64,000 bases of DNA, from the NCBI GenBank assembly GCA_907163345.1, contig CAJQUN010000230.1, forward strand, positions 62,001 through 126,000. The letters are read 5' to 3'. Source of the DNA: Haberlea rhodopensis. Taxonomy: Eukaryota; Streptophyta; Magnoliopsida; Lamiales; Gesneriaceae. Made by a program: the position numbers and the translations under genes. Each line of letters opens with the position of its first letter. Position 1 is the stretch's first letter. Positions 12,998-24,075 of the stretch are shown here, one piece after another. The notes below the pieces were generated by a model. It was not told the origin of the DNA. It searched no databases and saw only the letters and a list, made by a program, of their open reading frames with translations.

Positions 12998-14097
12998 CTA
13001 CTCCCGAGTCAGTGCATACACCTGACCCTGCGGCGGTCCTGCCGTCTGACCTCCCTGTGGTCGAGGTGCAAACTGCTGTCTCTGTGATGCCCTCCCAGCA
13101 TCAAACCTTGGACTATTAGGCCCAGAGTCCGCCTGTCTCTGTGGTGCTCTCCGATTGGGGCAACCTCGAGCCAAGTGGCCCACCTTGCCACAAATATAAC
13201 AACCCTGACAGTCACGTGACAAGTGCCATCCTCCACAATGGTCACACCTGCTTCCTCCTGCCTTGTTCCCCTGTGTGGGTCCCCGATTGTTTTACTTCTG
13301 ACCCTGAGACTTCTTCCCACCAAATCTGGAAGATGATGAGCCCCACGAGCCTTGAAGAACTGATCCCCTCGTGGCCTCAGACTATCAGCAACAGGCCTCT
13401 GTGGTGGTACGAAAGGGGGTACAACGTCCTTGTACGCGCTCACTGCAATCTCTGCCAACTCTGCCCTAATCAGGGCATCATCAAATGAGCTGGGGTTGTT
13501 GGAGACAATCCGATCAAATAGCTCTGGTCTCAGTCCCTTCAGAAAATTTATCATCTTGGCATGACTGCTGACAGCAATATGAAGTACATACCTCAGCAGT
13601 GAGGAATATTGCATAGCGTAGTCTGACACTGACAGGCTGCCCTGCTTCAAATTATTGAACTCCTCTTCCTTTAATTGTCTGGCAGCTGCAGAAAAGTACC
13701 GGTTAAGGAACAGGGTCCTGAATACAGTCCAATCAACCGTCATACCCTGAGCTCTCAGCTCCATGACTGTTGTCTTCCACCACATGGAAGACTTCTTCGC
13801 TAACTGGAACTCTGCCAACCTCAGCCAGGCAGTCCGTGCACAGGGTGCCGATACGAATATCTGATCCAGTCTCTCAAGCCATTCCTCGGCTGCTTCCCCA
13901 TTATCAGTCCCTTCAAATAGCGGTTGATGATAGCTCAAGAACTGGGTCAGACTTATCTCCCCTGGTAGCAGTATCTGTGCAATAGGCTCCAAGCCTACAG
14001 CAGGTGGCGGTAACGGATTCGTCTGAGCAATACTAGCGTTCACACTGCCAATATCCCCTACCTCTTCATTGAGGTTCACCGGGTTAATAGCCGCCAT
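12998..14097 (-). pseudogene. Gypsy gag with zinc knuckle, frameshifted
   Basis: Start MAAINPVNLNEE at 14097; a slightly upstream ATG at 14109 is in frame but less likely. The retrotransposon gag domain includes EWLERLDQIF, LAKKSSMWWK and FNNLKQGSLSVSDYA. The frame then shifts near 13340, and the CCHC knuckle (CYICGKVGHLARGC, about 13165-13205) is read in another frame. In an intact element gag would be continuous with pol. Confidence 0.9.
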
Positions 14098-14296
14098 GCT
14101 GCAACACAAGAGTTAACAACAATACCAAAAGCAGTTCATAATATAAGCCGTTAGATAACAAGAGTATCATATTCAAAAGCATGTTAGTATAACACTTAAT
14201 ACAAAAATATGCATCACATGCATAACATGCCCAACAATGAATACCTAGCCAACTTGTTTCTAAAGGCTACCATTTACTCGTTCCCTTGTTATCTAA

Positions 14297-14313
14297 GCAC
14301 TGCTCTGATACCA
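14297..14313 (-). other. Primer binding site of gypsy element (initiator Met tRNA)
   Basis: Reverse complement reads TGGTATCAGAGCAGTGC, five bases inside the 5' LTR edge at 14319. TGGTATCAGAGC is the standard plant primer-binding sequence complementary to the 3' end of initiator methionine tRNA. It fixes the element's orientation as minus. Confidence 0.92.
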
Positions 14314-14318
14314 CTAAA

Positions 14319-16757
14319 TGTGAGTCCCCGTTATCAAATCAAGATACTAAGGTGCAATTAAGAGAACTAATCATTCATGTGTATATATCAGAGTAATAAG
14401 TCGTGTTGATTAACCTGAGCTTAAGAGATTACAGTACCAAAAGTTTCAAAAGGAATTTCACATATTCCTACAAAAGGTACTACATTATAGTCTTACTCTA
14501 CTTCTTGTAGAAGCTAAATAAAAATATTCTCTAACATGTTAATCCTGTAGCACTCCTTGCAGCTCAGCATATCAACCCCGACCCTGGTTCTCATCATCAA
14601 AAGCACCAACAAAGACAACCCCCAACACATGAGCATATCATAATTCATATTCAACATAATATGAATGTAAGACGTAAATGCATAAACATAAATACAAAGC
14701 ACTTCCTGTATTTTCGAGCATTTACAACGCCCATTGGTTGTCCCTGTACCATAACTCATAATAAACACATTATATGAAATTATGGATCCTTTACTAATGT
14801 CATGACATATCACCTCTTTCTTTACACAGCTTTTGAGTCATGTATCAACAGTTATTTTAATGCTTCTTGCTTCAACATCTCATAATGAGCAGTACCATCT
14901 TCCCCGCTTCATTACTACACAATCTCATAATGAGCGGTACCATCCTCCCCGCTTCATTACTACATAATCTCATAATGAGCGTACCATCCTCCCCGCTTCA
15001 TTACTACATAATCTCATAATGAGCGGTACCATCCTCCCCGCTTCATTACTACATAATCTCATAATGAGCGGTACCATCCTCCCCGCTTCATTACTACATA
15101 ATCTCATAATGAGCGGTATCACCATCCCCGCTTCATTACTACATAACAAGCATAAGCATTAAAACCTACACTGTGATCCCGTGGAATACACATCTTTATT
15201 CCACATCACAATATGCAACAACAATGCATAATATGCAACAACAATGCATAATAACATGTATCATACTCTTAATGCATCACATTGCATTTATCATGTGTCA
15301 AATAGACAACCATAAAGTACATGTTACCGTTGGGATGCCCGTACGTCGCTTACGTATCTTTCCAAAATGTGGTGTGTTGCAGGATTCTATCCCCTGCGCT
15401 GTGTAGCTGTCTGTGAAGGCTCTACACCAGTGTACAACACAATATTAGATGTCTCATTACAATCCAATATCAAAAATTAAACAAAATATAACAAATTATA
15501 TTTTTCAACATTCTGGGTCTCTCGATCGATCGGCCCATCTTTTCGATCGATCGAGAAGACACCTTCAATCAATACCAAGGTTCTGCCTCGCTCGATCGAT
15601 CGAGATGGAATTCCGATCGATCGAGATGTACTGTTCAAGAACACAAATTCCAGAATTCTCGAACACCCATTTTTACACCCTTCGACCTAGCATATAAGAT
15701 ACACCACATGTTTGAACAAATATGCTAAGGGCTACAATACACTACCCTGAGTGTATTCATATAAAAGTTACACCCCAAACGCAAACCCTCATGCATCAAA
15801 ATCGTCCATTTACCTCAGTACTCAACCAAACTTTCTGAAAAACAGGGCATAAATACTCAGCCCAGAATTTTCGAACATGCATCTTTATAGCAACGAAACT
15901 ACCACATAACCCGTAGTTCATGCTCAAATAAATATGCTGGTAATTTCACCAAACTACCATGTATGTATTCACGTCAAAGGTTTACTCAAAACCTAAGCTA
16001 GCATGCTTCAAATCTTCATAATAAAACCCCTACTCAACTTAAAACAGGGCATTTCCCCTGCCCAGATTTTCGAGGAGCTCTTTTCACAAACGAAAATCTA
16101 ACACATAAAGCATGTAAGTTACTTAACAAAACATGCTAGGGGCTTCATAAACATTACTTGCAAGTACTCATAACAAGGTTTCATCGAACCTAACACTAGC
16201 ATGCCAAAACTGCTATGAAAAACATACATGCATAAAAACGAAAAAGCTGGTGAACCAGCGTGATTCCTCACCACTTTTGCTCTTCGATTTTCGTCAAGAA
16301 AAGATAAGTAAAATCCGATCTCTTTCTTCCTAATAGCAGCTTGAATATCAGACGAAAAGAATGAGAGAAGGAGGAGGTTTTTTGGAAGAGTTAAGATGAA
16401 AATATCAGATTGGCAACTAGCCTACTTGGCCAACATCCTTCCAGGAAATCAGGGGAGGGGCGTGGGTTGCTGCAAGTGGGGGGTGGGGGGTGGGGGTAGG
16501 GTGGTTGCATGTAGGGTGGTCTTGTGGTGTTTAATTGTGTCCCGGTATTTCATATGATGTATAAAAAATATCTCCCCTTGATATTTTATAATTTTACCAC
16601 ATCAATACAACAATTAAAAACACCTAACATGCTCCCTAAACCACATCATCAAAATAAATATAACGCCCCCACATAAAACACGCCTTTAACACATAGGCAC
16701 ACAATTAACAACCCTTAATTGCATGATTACACACATAATCATTTCGGGGATATCACA
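14319..16757 (-). repeat. 5' LTR of gypsy chromovirus
   Basis: Near-identical partner of 7109-9509. It differs mainly by carrying six instead of five 45-bp tandem units (14877-15147), a few indels and substitutions, and a G run interrupted by T (about 16478-16495) where the left copy has an unbroken run. Confidence 0.93.
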
Positions 16758-18319
16758 GGTGATCTCCTAAAAGAGTATCCCGCTATACTCCAACATATTC
16801 TTATATGTCTTAGGAATCATTAAAGGCCTTTTGCCTATCCTCGTACCCTTTTTGCAGGCTACACCTCTTATCATAGGAATGGGTCGGAGATTAATTCTCC
16901 AAGGTGTTTATACAATCTCATAATTTAGTTGTCCCTTTTGCACCTATATCTTGGGATCTCCAGTCAACAAGGTTGGGTATCCACTATGAGATTTTGATTA
17001 TAGGGTTTTAACCCCATTCCCCTCGATAAACTTCCACATGATCTCTCGGTTAACCAATTTATATGCGGATCCGCGGTTTCACATAATCACTCATGATTAT
17101 GCCATTAGAGATCATTTTGTCATATAGCATTATCGCAACACATTTTAGTTGCATGCACAGGAGTTTTCTCTAACAACTTATAAAGCAACTCGGCCGAAGA
17201 AGCTTTATATGTTTTCCATACAGAATTTTTCCACAATAAATTTATCTCCAGTTTTGGTAATCACATTACCTCTTTTGCATCATTTTATCCTTTTAGGATA
17301 TTTCCATCATCGAATTTTAAGCGTTGTTAACGCGTTATTTCAAAATTCGAGACCAGATCAAAATACTCAACTTTAATTCACAATTCAAAATTTTTAAGCA
17401 CATAAAAATTACAAGTTCAAGATTCCATTTCTTGCAAACTTGAAATTTAAACACAAAGCTTAAAATTTGAAACTCGAATTAATCCTTGAGATTTCGTTCT
17501 TCAAGTGCCTTGGAAACTTCATTCCAAACATTATTCTTGATGCACACATGTCAAAATGTTTTGTCAACATTTTTTCTTTTGTTACTTGATGATTTCTAAA
17601 TTGCTTCTCCAATAAGCATATCATCAATACACAAGCATACATATGCTTAGGTGTGTACACATTTGTCACATTCATTAATATATTTGACAACATGATTTGT
17701 CAAACTCTTCATGTCTTTTATTTGGTTTTTAGTATGACTTTACTTTGGCCTTCATTTCTAGTTTAGCCAAGTACCCCCACATTTCAAATATTGTAGGAAA
17801 CTCTATTTTCCTTCAATCACAAGGTTTTCGTCTTGCCTAAATGTGGTAAGTGATTGAATCCTAGAATTGCAACCCCCACTGGCGTTCAAACTTCCGTGTT
17901 TCAAGTTCTAAGCTTTATAATCTTACAAATCCAAATTCAAGTTTTTTATTTCTTGAAAATTTTGGATTCAAGCGTACTTGCTTAAAAAAATTGAAACTTG
18001 GATAATATTCTCAAACTCGGTTCACATTTTGCAATTTAAGCGCACTGACTTAGAAAACTTGAATTCAAGTTTTTTAAAACTTGCAAATTCATGTTATAAG
18101 CGTACTAGCTTAGAAATTCAAAATGAACCAATTTGAGATATTACAACGCCTAGTCAAAATTTGTGGTTCGATTTATTACTTGTGTTTTAAGCGTACAAAG
18201 CTTAGAAACTCGAATTCAAGATTTTATAGTCTTGCATATTCAAGCTTAAGCGTCAAATTCTTAGACAATACAAGTATAATCTACTCACAATTTCCCATAG
18301 CAAAACTCATTTGGTAAAT

Positions 18320-18995
18320 TTTATTGCAATCTCATTCTTGAAGTGTTTAAACACCTCGTTTTTGCTTCATAGCAAAAAAAGTCACAACAAATCCTTTCAG
18401 AAATTTTGTTGTCATCTTCGATTCTCAACCGAACCACAAGGTCTTCAAGATTCATATCTGTTCGTTTGTGCTTGAGATAATTCTTGAAGTCCTTCCATGA
18501 CGGAGGCAACTTCTCAATCATTGCGGCTACTTGGAATGAATCACTTAGAACCATTCCCTCCGCATGAATTTCGTGCATGATTACTTGTAAATCTTGCAGT
18601 TGTGCTATCACTGGCTTTGTATCAACCATTTTGAAATCCAGGAATCGCCCAACGATGAATTTCTTCATGCCGGCATCCTCAGATCTATACCTTTTCTCCA
18701 AGGATTGTCACAATTCCTTGGTCGTCTTCACTAGACAATACACATTGTTTAATGTGTTGTCCAGTCCGTTGAGAATATAATTCTTGCACAGGAAATCGCT
18801 GTGATTCCACGCATCAACCGCATCCCTCTTTTGGTTGTCGGTTTCACTCTCCATAATAGTAGGAGCATCCTCATTGAGGAACCTTGCCAACCCCAAGGTT
18901 GTCAAATAAAACAACATCTTTTGTTGCCATCGCTTGAAGTCGTTCTCATTGAACTTTTCACGCCTTTCACCATGATGAACGAAAGTCGTTGTTGC
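18320..18995 (-). pseudogene. Copia-type gag (UBN2-like) of the gag-only element, with internal stop
   Basis: Reads EKFNENDFKRWQQKMLFYLT at the start, then DFLCKNYILNGLDNTLNNVY, EKRYRSEDAGMKKFIVGRF and IEKLPPSWKDFKNYLKHKR, closely resembling the gag of the copia element at 39879-40925. A TGA replaces the expected Trp codon after TTKEL (about 18706-18708). The protein degenerates after RLRIEDDNKIS (about 18400), before any zinc knuckle. There is no obvious clean start; the MVKGVKSSM reading near 18990 is out of frame with the motif, suggesting a frameshift near the start. Confidence 0.85.
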
Positions 18996-19034
18996 GCTCG
19001 ACGAAACTATTTGTTGTTATTATTGTCTTAAGAT

Positions 19035-19548
19035 TGTTGTATAAATTATATTGGTGTGTATCTTAGGAAATTAGCAAGCAAAAATAACAAATGGCTTTGT
19101 ATTAGAATTGTCGAGGCAAGATTTGGAATCTCTGTCCTTAAGACAATATTGCCCCGCTACGGTGCTAACGGTTTACTTTGGCAATTTGTCTCCCAAGATA
19201 CAACGACTATGATTTGTGATAGGAGCACTCCAAATCACAAATCCTTTAAACCACAAAGGTCTAAAAATGCTCAACCATAACAATCATGAAGACTCACAAA
19301 ATTACTCAAATTTTGATCTTCAAATATGATGTGAATTTCCAAAATTCCATATCTAATTCATTCAAGGGTTGTTTCTTATATAATATACCAAGTGGTGTCA
19401 TCAAGAGACACAATTTGGAAGCATCCATCATGAAAAATTACACCCCAACATGAATGGACACACCATTTAATTTGGAAGCATGTAATCATGAAACAATGCA
19501 CCCCAACATGAATGGACACACCATTTAATTTGATTCAAATTTCCAACA
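19035..19548 (-). repeat. 5' LTR of the gag-only copia element
   Basis: Near-identical to 6277-6791 with only scattered substitutions and indels. Ends AAATTTCCAACA next to the GAAAC duplication. The kinase reading ETGVETRVIG resumes immediately after it. Confidence 0.92.
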
Positions 19549-20010
19549 GAAACAGGAGTTGAAACTAGAGTAATCGGAAGATTTGGGTAATTTTCTTGAG
19601 CACTTGTTTCGTCTATCAAGGACTATGTTATATATGACGCTTCATAAATCCAAATTCAGGACAGCATTGTGCTTTTCACCGAGAAAGCCGATGTTTACTC
19701 ATTTGGTGTGATATTGATGGAGCTCGTAAGCAATCTATATAAACAGGCCAAAGCGTCAGCAATGTCTTATAGAATGGGTATGTCTTGTCTCGTGGAGGCA
19801 TTATATTTACAGCAGTAAAGAAAATAAGTAATATTAATGAGGATTTTTATTTATGGAAACTGATATATGAAAGACACGCCCATTATTTGGAGAACGAGGT
19901 TTACTGCATCTTTGTGCATAAGTCGGGATCCTCCGGAAACACCTCATTTTAATTCAAATCTTCCAAGTTCTCAAATATGGGATTGTGAATATTGTGTTTT
20001 GTAATAGAAG
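19549..20010 (+). pseudogene. Protein kinase pseudogene, segment 3 (kinase C-lobe)
   Basis: Directly after the nested insertion: ETGVETRVIGRFG, then a degraded stretch, TEKADVYSFGVILMELV (19684-19730), an intron-like gap, and NEVYC plus ASLCISRDPPETPHF (about 19890-19955), the last recognisable kinase subdomain. Frames change between these blocks and the APE-type segment is damaged. Together with 4320-5054 and 5803-6276 this rebuilds one gene order. All three pieces therefore belong to a single pseudogene stretched from about 2.2 kb to 15.7 kb. Confidence 0.85.
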
Positions 20011-20408
20011 TGATAAACATGTGTTCTGGCTTTGTTGTCGGATCGTAGACCCTTAGGAACGAGGAAACTATATGTCCATCACCAAGGTTTTGGGTATGAG
20101 GTGATTGTGAGTGACTATGTTATTCATATCATAATATAATATTGGGGAAAAAATGAGTTTGTAGGAAAGAATACTAAAAGTCGGTAGATTTTTTTGTCAA
20201 TTTTTTTTTTTTTTAAGATTAGGTCAAATTGAAGCGTAAAAGTCATTTCTTTACCAAGATTTTTAATTTTTTAAATAAAACAACCAAATGTTTTAATTTT
20301 TTTTGGGATGTTGTAATGAAGTTTTGGACGATTCAACACATGGGGTCCTTAGCATTGATTAAAGCTATCATAACTTCTCTGTTAAATGAAATATGATATG
20401 GTTATACC

Positions 20409-20581
20409 CAATGTTTTGAAAATCGGACAGATTGCCTAGTTTAACCTATTCAAAAATTAAAATAGATATTACATAATGTTTACGGTATCACCAGTTGAAT
20501 CAGTGGTTCACTGGTCGAAATTATCGAACATGTAATCAGTAAGGGCACTGATTTTATGTTCGGTCCGATTTGGAAACATTG
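20409..20581 (-). mobile_element. Short hAT-like MITE, same family as 28302-29132
   Basis: Ends CAATGTTTTGAAAATCGGAC and, inverted, CAATGTTTCCAAATCGGACC. Flanks gttatacc/gttatgat are a decayed 8-bp duplication (five of eight matching). Its reverse complement matches the left end of the 28302-29132 element (ACATAAAA...GTGCCCTTACTG, and later ATGTAATATCTAT). It is therefore an internally deleted, older copy in the opposite orientation. Confidence 0.75.
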
Positions 20582-21182
20582 GTTATGATACGAAATAGAA
20601 GGTTCTTGGTTGAAAGCTTCTTGGAGTTGAAAACCTTGGATTAATGCCAATTCACTGACATGTGTTTCAGTATCATATGGACAGTAACATTCTTTTACCA
20701 TCGATCTTACTTTTTGTACACTCAATCTTACAAACATCGACACACATACAAATATATACATATATATATACAAACATATTTATGTATCTTGGTCTTTACA
20801 AACACCCGGTTCATATAAGTTTTTTCATTTTTACAATGGTGACTTATAGAATTAGAGAACCTTAAAGCTTGGGCGAAACTAGGGGTGGTTAGTTTGGTAC
20901 TTTGGTTCTTAACTTTGGTTAAACTATTGATAAAATCAAGCATTGAGTGGGAGATTAGGAATTGCAGTTCAAGCACAAAGCTTAAAGTAAGTAGGTATTT
21001 GGACATTCCATAACTTATAATCTTGGTCAACAATATTGGTGAGTTTCATTGGAAATAAGTGAAGATAAGCTCGTCATTGTCAAGTGTTTTTAACTTCTAA
21101 GTATTTTAAGTACTTAAAATTAATTGATTAATGATTTTAAGTACTTAAATGTAAATAATATGAAAATGTGGTAATAAATAAT

Positions 21183-21509
21183 AGGATCAAGCGCTTGCCG
21201 CTTTACTAAAAATTATAACTGATGTTAATGGTGCAACTCCAATCTTTTAAACCGTGCAGCAGCACAAGCACCACGTTTCGATTTATCAGACAACACGTAC
21301 AATTGTTGTACTCCAACAATCACTCTCCCAATAATTACACTCCTTGCAACTCACTCCTTGCAACTCATGTGAATCGAACATGTGACATTGACTCTGTTAC
21401 CAATTGTAGGATCAAACGCTTGCCGCTTTACCAAAAGTTATAGCTGATGGTAACAGTGCTACTCAAATTTTTTTAAACCGTACAGCAGCACACGCACCAC
21501 ATTTCGATC
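21183..21509. repeat. Two imperfect direct copies of a ~100-bp motif
   Basis: Blocks beginning AGGATCAAGCGCTTGCCGC (21183) and AGGATCAAACGCTTGCCGC (21410) each run for about 100 bp to CACCA..TTTCGAT. Between them is ATGTGAATCGAACATGTGA, faintly like a pol III B box. Possibly a SINE or TRIM derivative; the class is not established. Confidence 0.6.
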
Positions 21510-21938
21510 AAGCACATATATTTTTTAAAAATGTGTACTGATTAAAAGTTAGTTTTTTTTTATATGCAGATATTAATACTCTGTTTTAATCTAAACGCTA
21601 GATGAAAATAGTGTTATGAATTCAAGATGACATCAACGAGAAAAACGGGAATTAGGTCATACTCATGACTGGTGTCGGGTTTCTCTCACGATCAATTTCT
21701 CACAGCCAAATTCTTGATCGGGTGCTTCACCACCCACCTACGCCAATATTAGGTAGTAATGCATTACCATTTTGGTGTCAACGATGTTAAAATTAAATTA
21801 TATTATATCCTGTTAGTTTAGATAAAATGTTTTTACGCATTCTTATCATCTTGGTCATAAAATATTTTATTTGAAAATTATATTTATATTTATTTTTTAG
21901 AAGTTCAAAGTTTTCATTTTTCTTAACATATATAGAGC

Positions 21939-22332
21939 TAGGGGTGCTTATCGGGCCGGGTCAATCCGGACCCGCTCCAAAACCAAACCGGTTAGCCCGG
22001 TTCGAAATCGGAACCGGGCTAACCGGTTCTAACCCGCTCCGGAATCGGTAAAAAATCGGTTCGGAGCGGTTCCGTGATTTGAAACCGGTAGTACCATCGG
22101 TTCCGATGCTACCGGACCGATTCCTATTTCTGAATCGGAACCAGTATTTTTTATTATTTTTTTAAAAAAAATTCAAGGCAATGAACCGGATCGGATCGAT
22201 CCGGAACCGGTTGGAACCAGAACAGTTTTCGATCCGACTCCTTAACGGATCGGATCGGTTCCGTGCTTGACGGATCCGAAACCGATCGGTTTTGGACCGG
22301 AACAAATTGGTCCGATCCGTTAAGCTCCCCTA
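21939..22332. mobile_element. hAT-like non-autonomous element, 394 bp, CCGG-rich
   Basis: Terminal inverted repeats TAGGGGTGCTTATCGG / TAGGGGAGCTTAACGG and a perfect 8-bp target duplication TATAGAGC (21931-21938 and 22333-22340), the duplication length of the hAT superfamily. The interior is dense in CCGG and CGG(A/T)CCG words arranged in both orientations, so the element can fold back. No coding capacity. Confidence 0.85.
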
Positions 22333-22753
22333 TATAGAGCTTACACATGTATATATTAAGGTTTTCTTTGTCTTAAATTTAGATGGGTATCTACACTACA
22401 TAAAATTTATATTTTTAGAATAATGCTAAATGTGATTAAGCAGATGCATGTTTACGTATGCTTATACATATGTATATATATTAAATAGTGAGATGTTAGA
22501 ATTATTGTTTTAACCATGGGCCCACGGTGGAGGAACTCGAACTCAAGTCATTTAAATGAGGATGGAGTGACTACCACTAAGTCACAGTGTTAGTGGTAAC
22601 AGCAATACTTAACAACAACAAAAATCGATCCGAAGACAACGATTTGAAAATTTTGCAATTTTTCATAATAACAAGAATAATATTATTGTCAATATTCTCG
22701 TGGTGTAGTGCATATACACCAGAATAATTTTGACTTTATAATTTATATTACTG

Positions 22754-22762
22754 TATATATAG
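22754..22762 (+). promoter_or_regulatory. Candidate TATA box of the NHL gene
   Basis: TATATATAG about 170 bp before the NHL start codon, followed by a CT-rich leader (22841-22860). Spacing suits a plant TATA box with a leader of about 140 bp. The call is by position and motif only. Confidence 0.45.
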
Positions 22763-22931
22763 AGCGTAAATTATTTCTTGAAGTAAAGTAGAGATTCCAT
22801 GTTTAATAATCTCCATCGATTGTAGTTAAGCAGTTCTTGTCTCCTCTCTCTCTCTCACTCCATACCGTATATCTTCCTGCTGCATTAAATAAATCCCAAA
22901 TTAAAGAACAAAGAAACAGAGCTAGCAGAAG

Positions 22932-23681
22932 ATGGCGGAGAGAGTTTATCCATCTGCAAAGCCAAGGGCCAACGGCACTGCACCCCCTACATTCCCTGCG
23001 ACTAAAGCTCAGCTCTACAACGCCACACGCTCACCCTACCGTCCTCAGCCGCAGCCACGACGGAGCAAACGTAGCTTATGCCGCGCATGCTGCCTCTGGA
23101 CTACAGTCTTCATCCTAATATTGATCCTCCTTGCCGGAATTGCTGGCGTCGTATTCTACGTGATCTATCGCCCCCACGGACCCTCCTTCTCCGTCACCTC
23201 TCTCCAGCTCTCCAAATTTAACCTCACCGACACAACCTTAACATCCGCCGTCAACTTCACCCTCGTCGCTCGCAATCGTAACAAGAAGATCACCTTCTTC
23301 TATGATCCGATCGCGGTTGAAATACTCTCCGGCGATATCCCCATTGGCTCCGGATCTTTCCCGGCTTTCACTCACGGCACCGAAAACACGACGACTCTAA
23401 GAACAGTTGTCTCGAGTTCGGCAGCTCCGATTCCCGACGGAACCGATATCTCGCCGTTGAAATCCAGCTTGAAGAACAAGAATCTATCGCTGAAAATTCA
23501 ATTGGATACAAAAGTGAATGTGAAAGTCGGGAAATTGAAAACGAAAAAGCTGAAAATCAGGGTCGTTTGCGACGGAATCAAGGTTGCTCCTCCATCAGCC
23601 AATTCTACTGCCGCGGCGACGACTTCGAAAGTGAAATGCAAAGTGGATCCGAGAGTCAAGATCATCAAGTGGACAGTCTGA
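22932..23681 (+). CDS. NDR1/HIN1-like (NHL) protein, LEA_2 domain
   Basis: Intact single-exon gene of 249 codons, as usual for this intron-poor family. Start MAERVYPSAK at 22932 is preceded by a CT-rich leader. The N-terminus is basic and Pro-rich with an RRSKRSLCRACC cluster at residues 43-54. One membrane helix follows (about residues 56-78, TVFILILILLAGIAGVVFYV), then an LEA_2-type beta-sandwich (about 105-215). Several N-glycosylation sequons (NLT, NFT, NTT, NLS, NST) fit an extracellular or lumenal domain. NHL proteins are small plasma-membrane or ER proteins induced in pathogen defence and some stress responses. The pair of CC residues before the helix could be acylated. The exact member (NHL6/13-like) is not resolved. 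Confidence 0.93.
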   Translation: MAERVYPSAKPRANGTAPPTFPATKAQLYNATRSPYRPQPQPRRSKRSLCRACCLWTTVFILILILLAGIAGVVFYVIYRPHGPSFSVTSLQLSKFNLTDTTLTSAVNFTLVARNRNKKITFFYDPIAVEILSGDIPIGSGSFPAFTHGTENTTTLRTVVSSSAAPIPDGTDISPLKSSLKNKNLSLKIQLDTKVNVKVGKLKTKKLKIRVVCDGIKVAPPSANSTAAATTSKVKCKVDPRVKIIKWTV

Positions 23682-24075
23682 TGGAAATTCATGCGAAAGG
23701 TGTAATAATTTTAAATATTTTGAAATTTTTCTTGTTGTGGTTTTGATTTGATTTGATTTGATTCTTTTTAAATTTGGTATATGATTGCAATTATGAGCAA
23801 AATAGGGTTTTTTTTTTTTTATCCTAAAATTTGTTTTTGTCCCATTTTTATATTGTTTTTCTAACATAAATTCTAAATTCATCTCCGAGTTTGAGTACTT
23901 TAGATAACTACAATTAATTTTTTTGTAAATTACAAGTAACACACAATACCGACGAATCAAAACCTTCACAATGATATAATACTCTTTTTAATAATTACAA
24001 TATTTTTTGTCGAAAGCCGAGTCTATCGAAATTTCTAATAACAGAAGCACTAGCAACAATTTCAATTTTTAGTGA
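23682..24075. other. NHL 3' flank and AT-rich spacer
   Basis: Contains the presumed NHL 3' untranslated region (short GATTT repeats at about 23742-23763 and a T run at 23809-23820). Reverse-frame ORFs overlapping the NHL end have no domain and are shadows. Nothing else seen. Confidence 0.5.

Larger units (their letters stand above)
7109..16757 (-). mobile_element. Ty3/gypsy chromovirus (Tekay/Del-like), nested, defective
   Basis: A 9.65-kb element with long LTRs (7109-9509 and 14319-16757), termini TGTGA...TCACA and a perfect 5-bp duplication GGTGA (7104-7108, 16758-16762) in the host copia element. On the minus strand the 5' LTR is the right one, followed by a primer binding site matching initiator Met tRNA (TGGTATCAGAGCAGTGC, plus positions 14297-14313). 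A polypurine tract (AAGTAGGGGAG) precedes the left LTR. Order gag-PR-RT-RNaseH-IN-chromodomain is that of gypsy chromoviruses. The coding region carries several stops and frameshifts, so this copy cannot make a full polyprotein. The LTRs are highly similar, implying a fairly recent insertion. Confidence 0.95.
6277..19548 (-). mobile_element. Gag-only (non-autonomous) copia-type LTR element carrying a nested gypsy element
   Basis: Bounded by near-identical LTRs of about 515 bp (6277-6791 and 19035-19548), both TG...CA, and by a 5-bp duplication GAAAC (6272-6276, 19549-19553). Orientation is minus. A polypurine tract, reverse complement of 6792-6806 (CATGTGGGGGAT), abuts the left, 3' LTR, and gag lies beside the right, 5' LTR. 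Without the inserted gypsy copy the element is about 3.6 kb. Only gag is recognisable; no protease, integrase, RT or RNase H was found. This matches the architecture described for plant TR-GAG elements (LTR elements with only a gag domain). The remaining interior (16763-18320) is AT-rich with a recurring 'aagcgtac..cttagaaa' motif. It would need enzymes in trans to move. Confidence 0.85.

Noticed and set aside
22837..23118. Alternative-frame ORF at the NHL start
   Set aside because: Overlaps the NHL N-terminus in another frame with no family features.
23595..23969. Minus-strand ORF overlapping the NHL 3' end
   Set aside because: Antisense shadow of the NHL gene and AT-rich flank; no domain.
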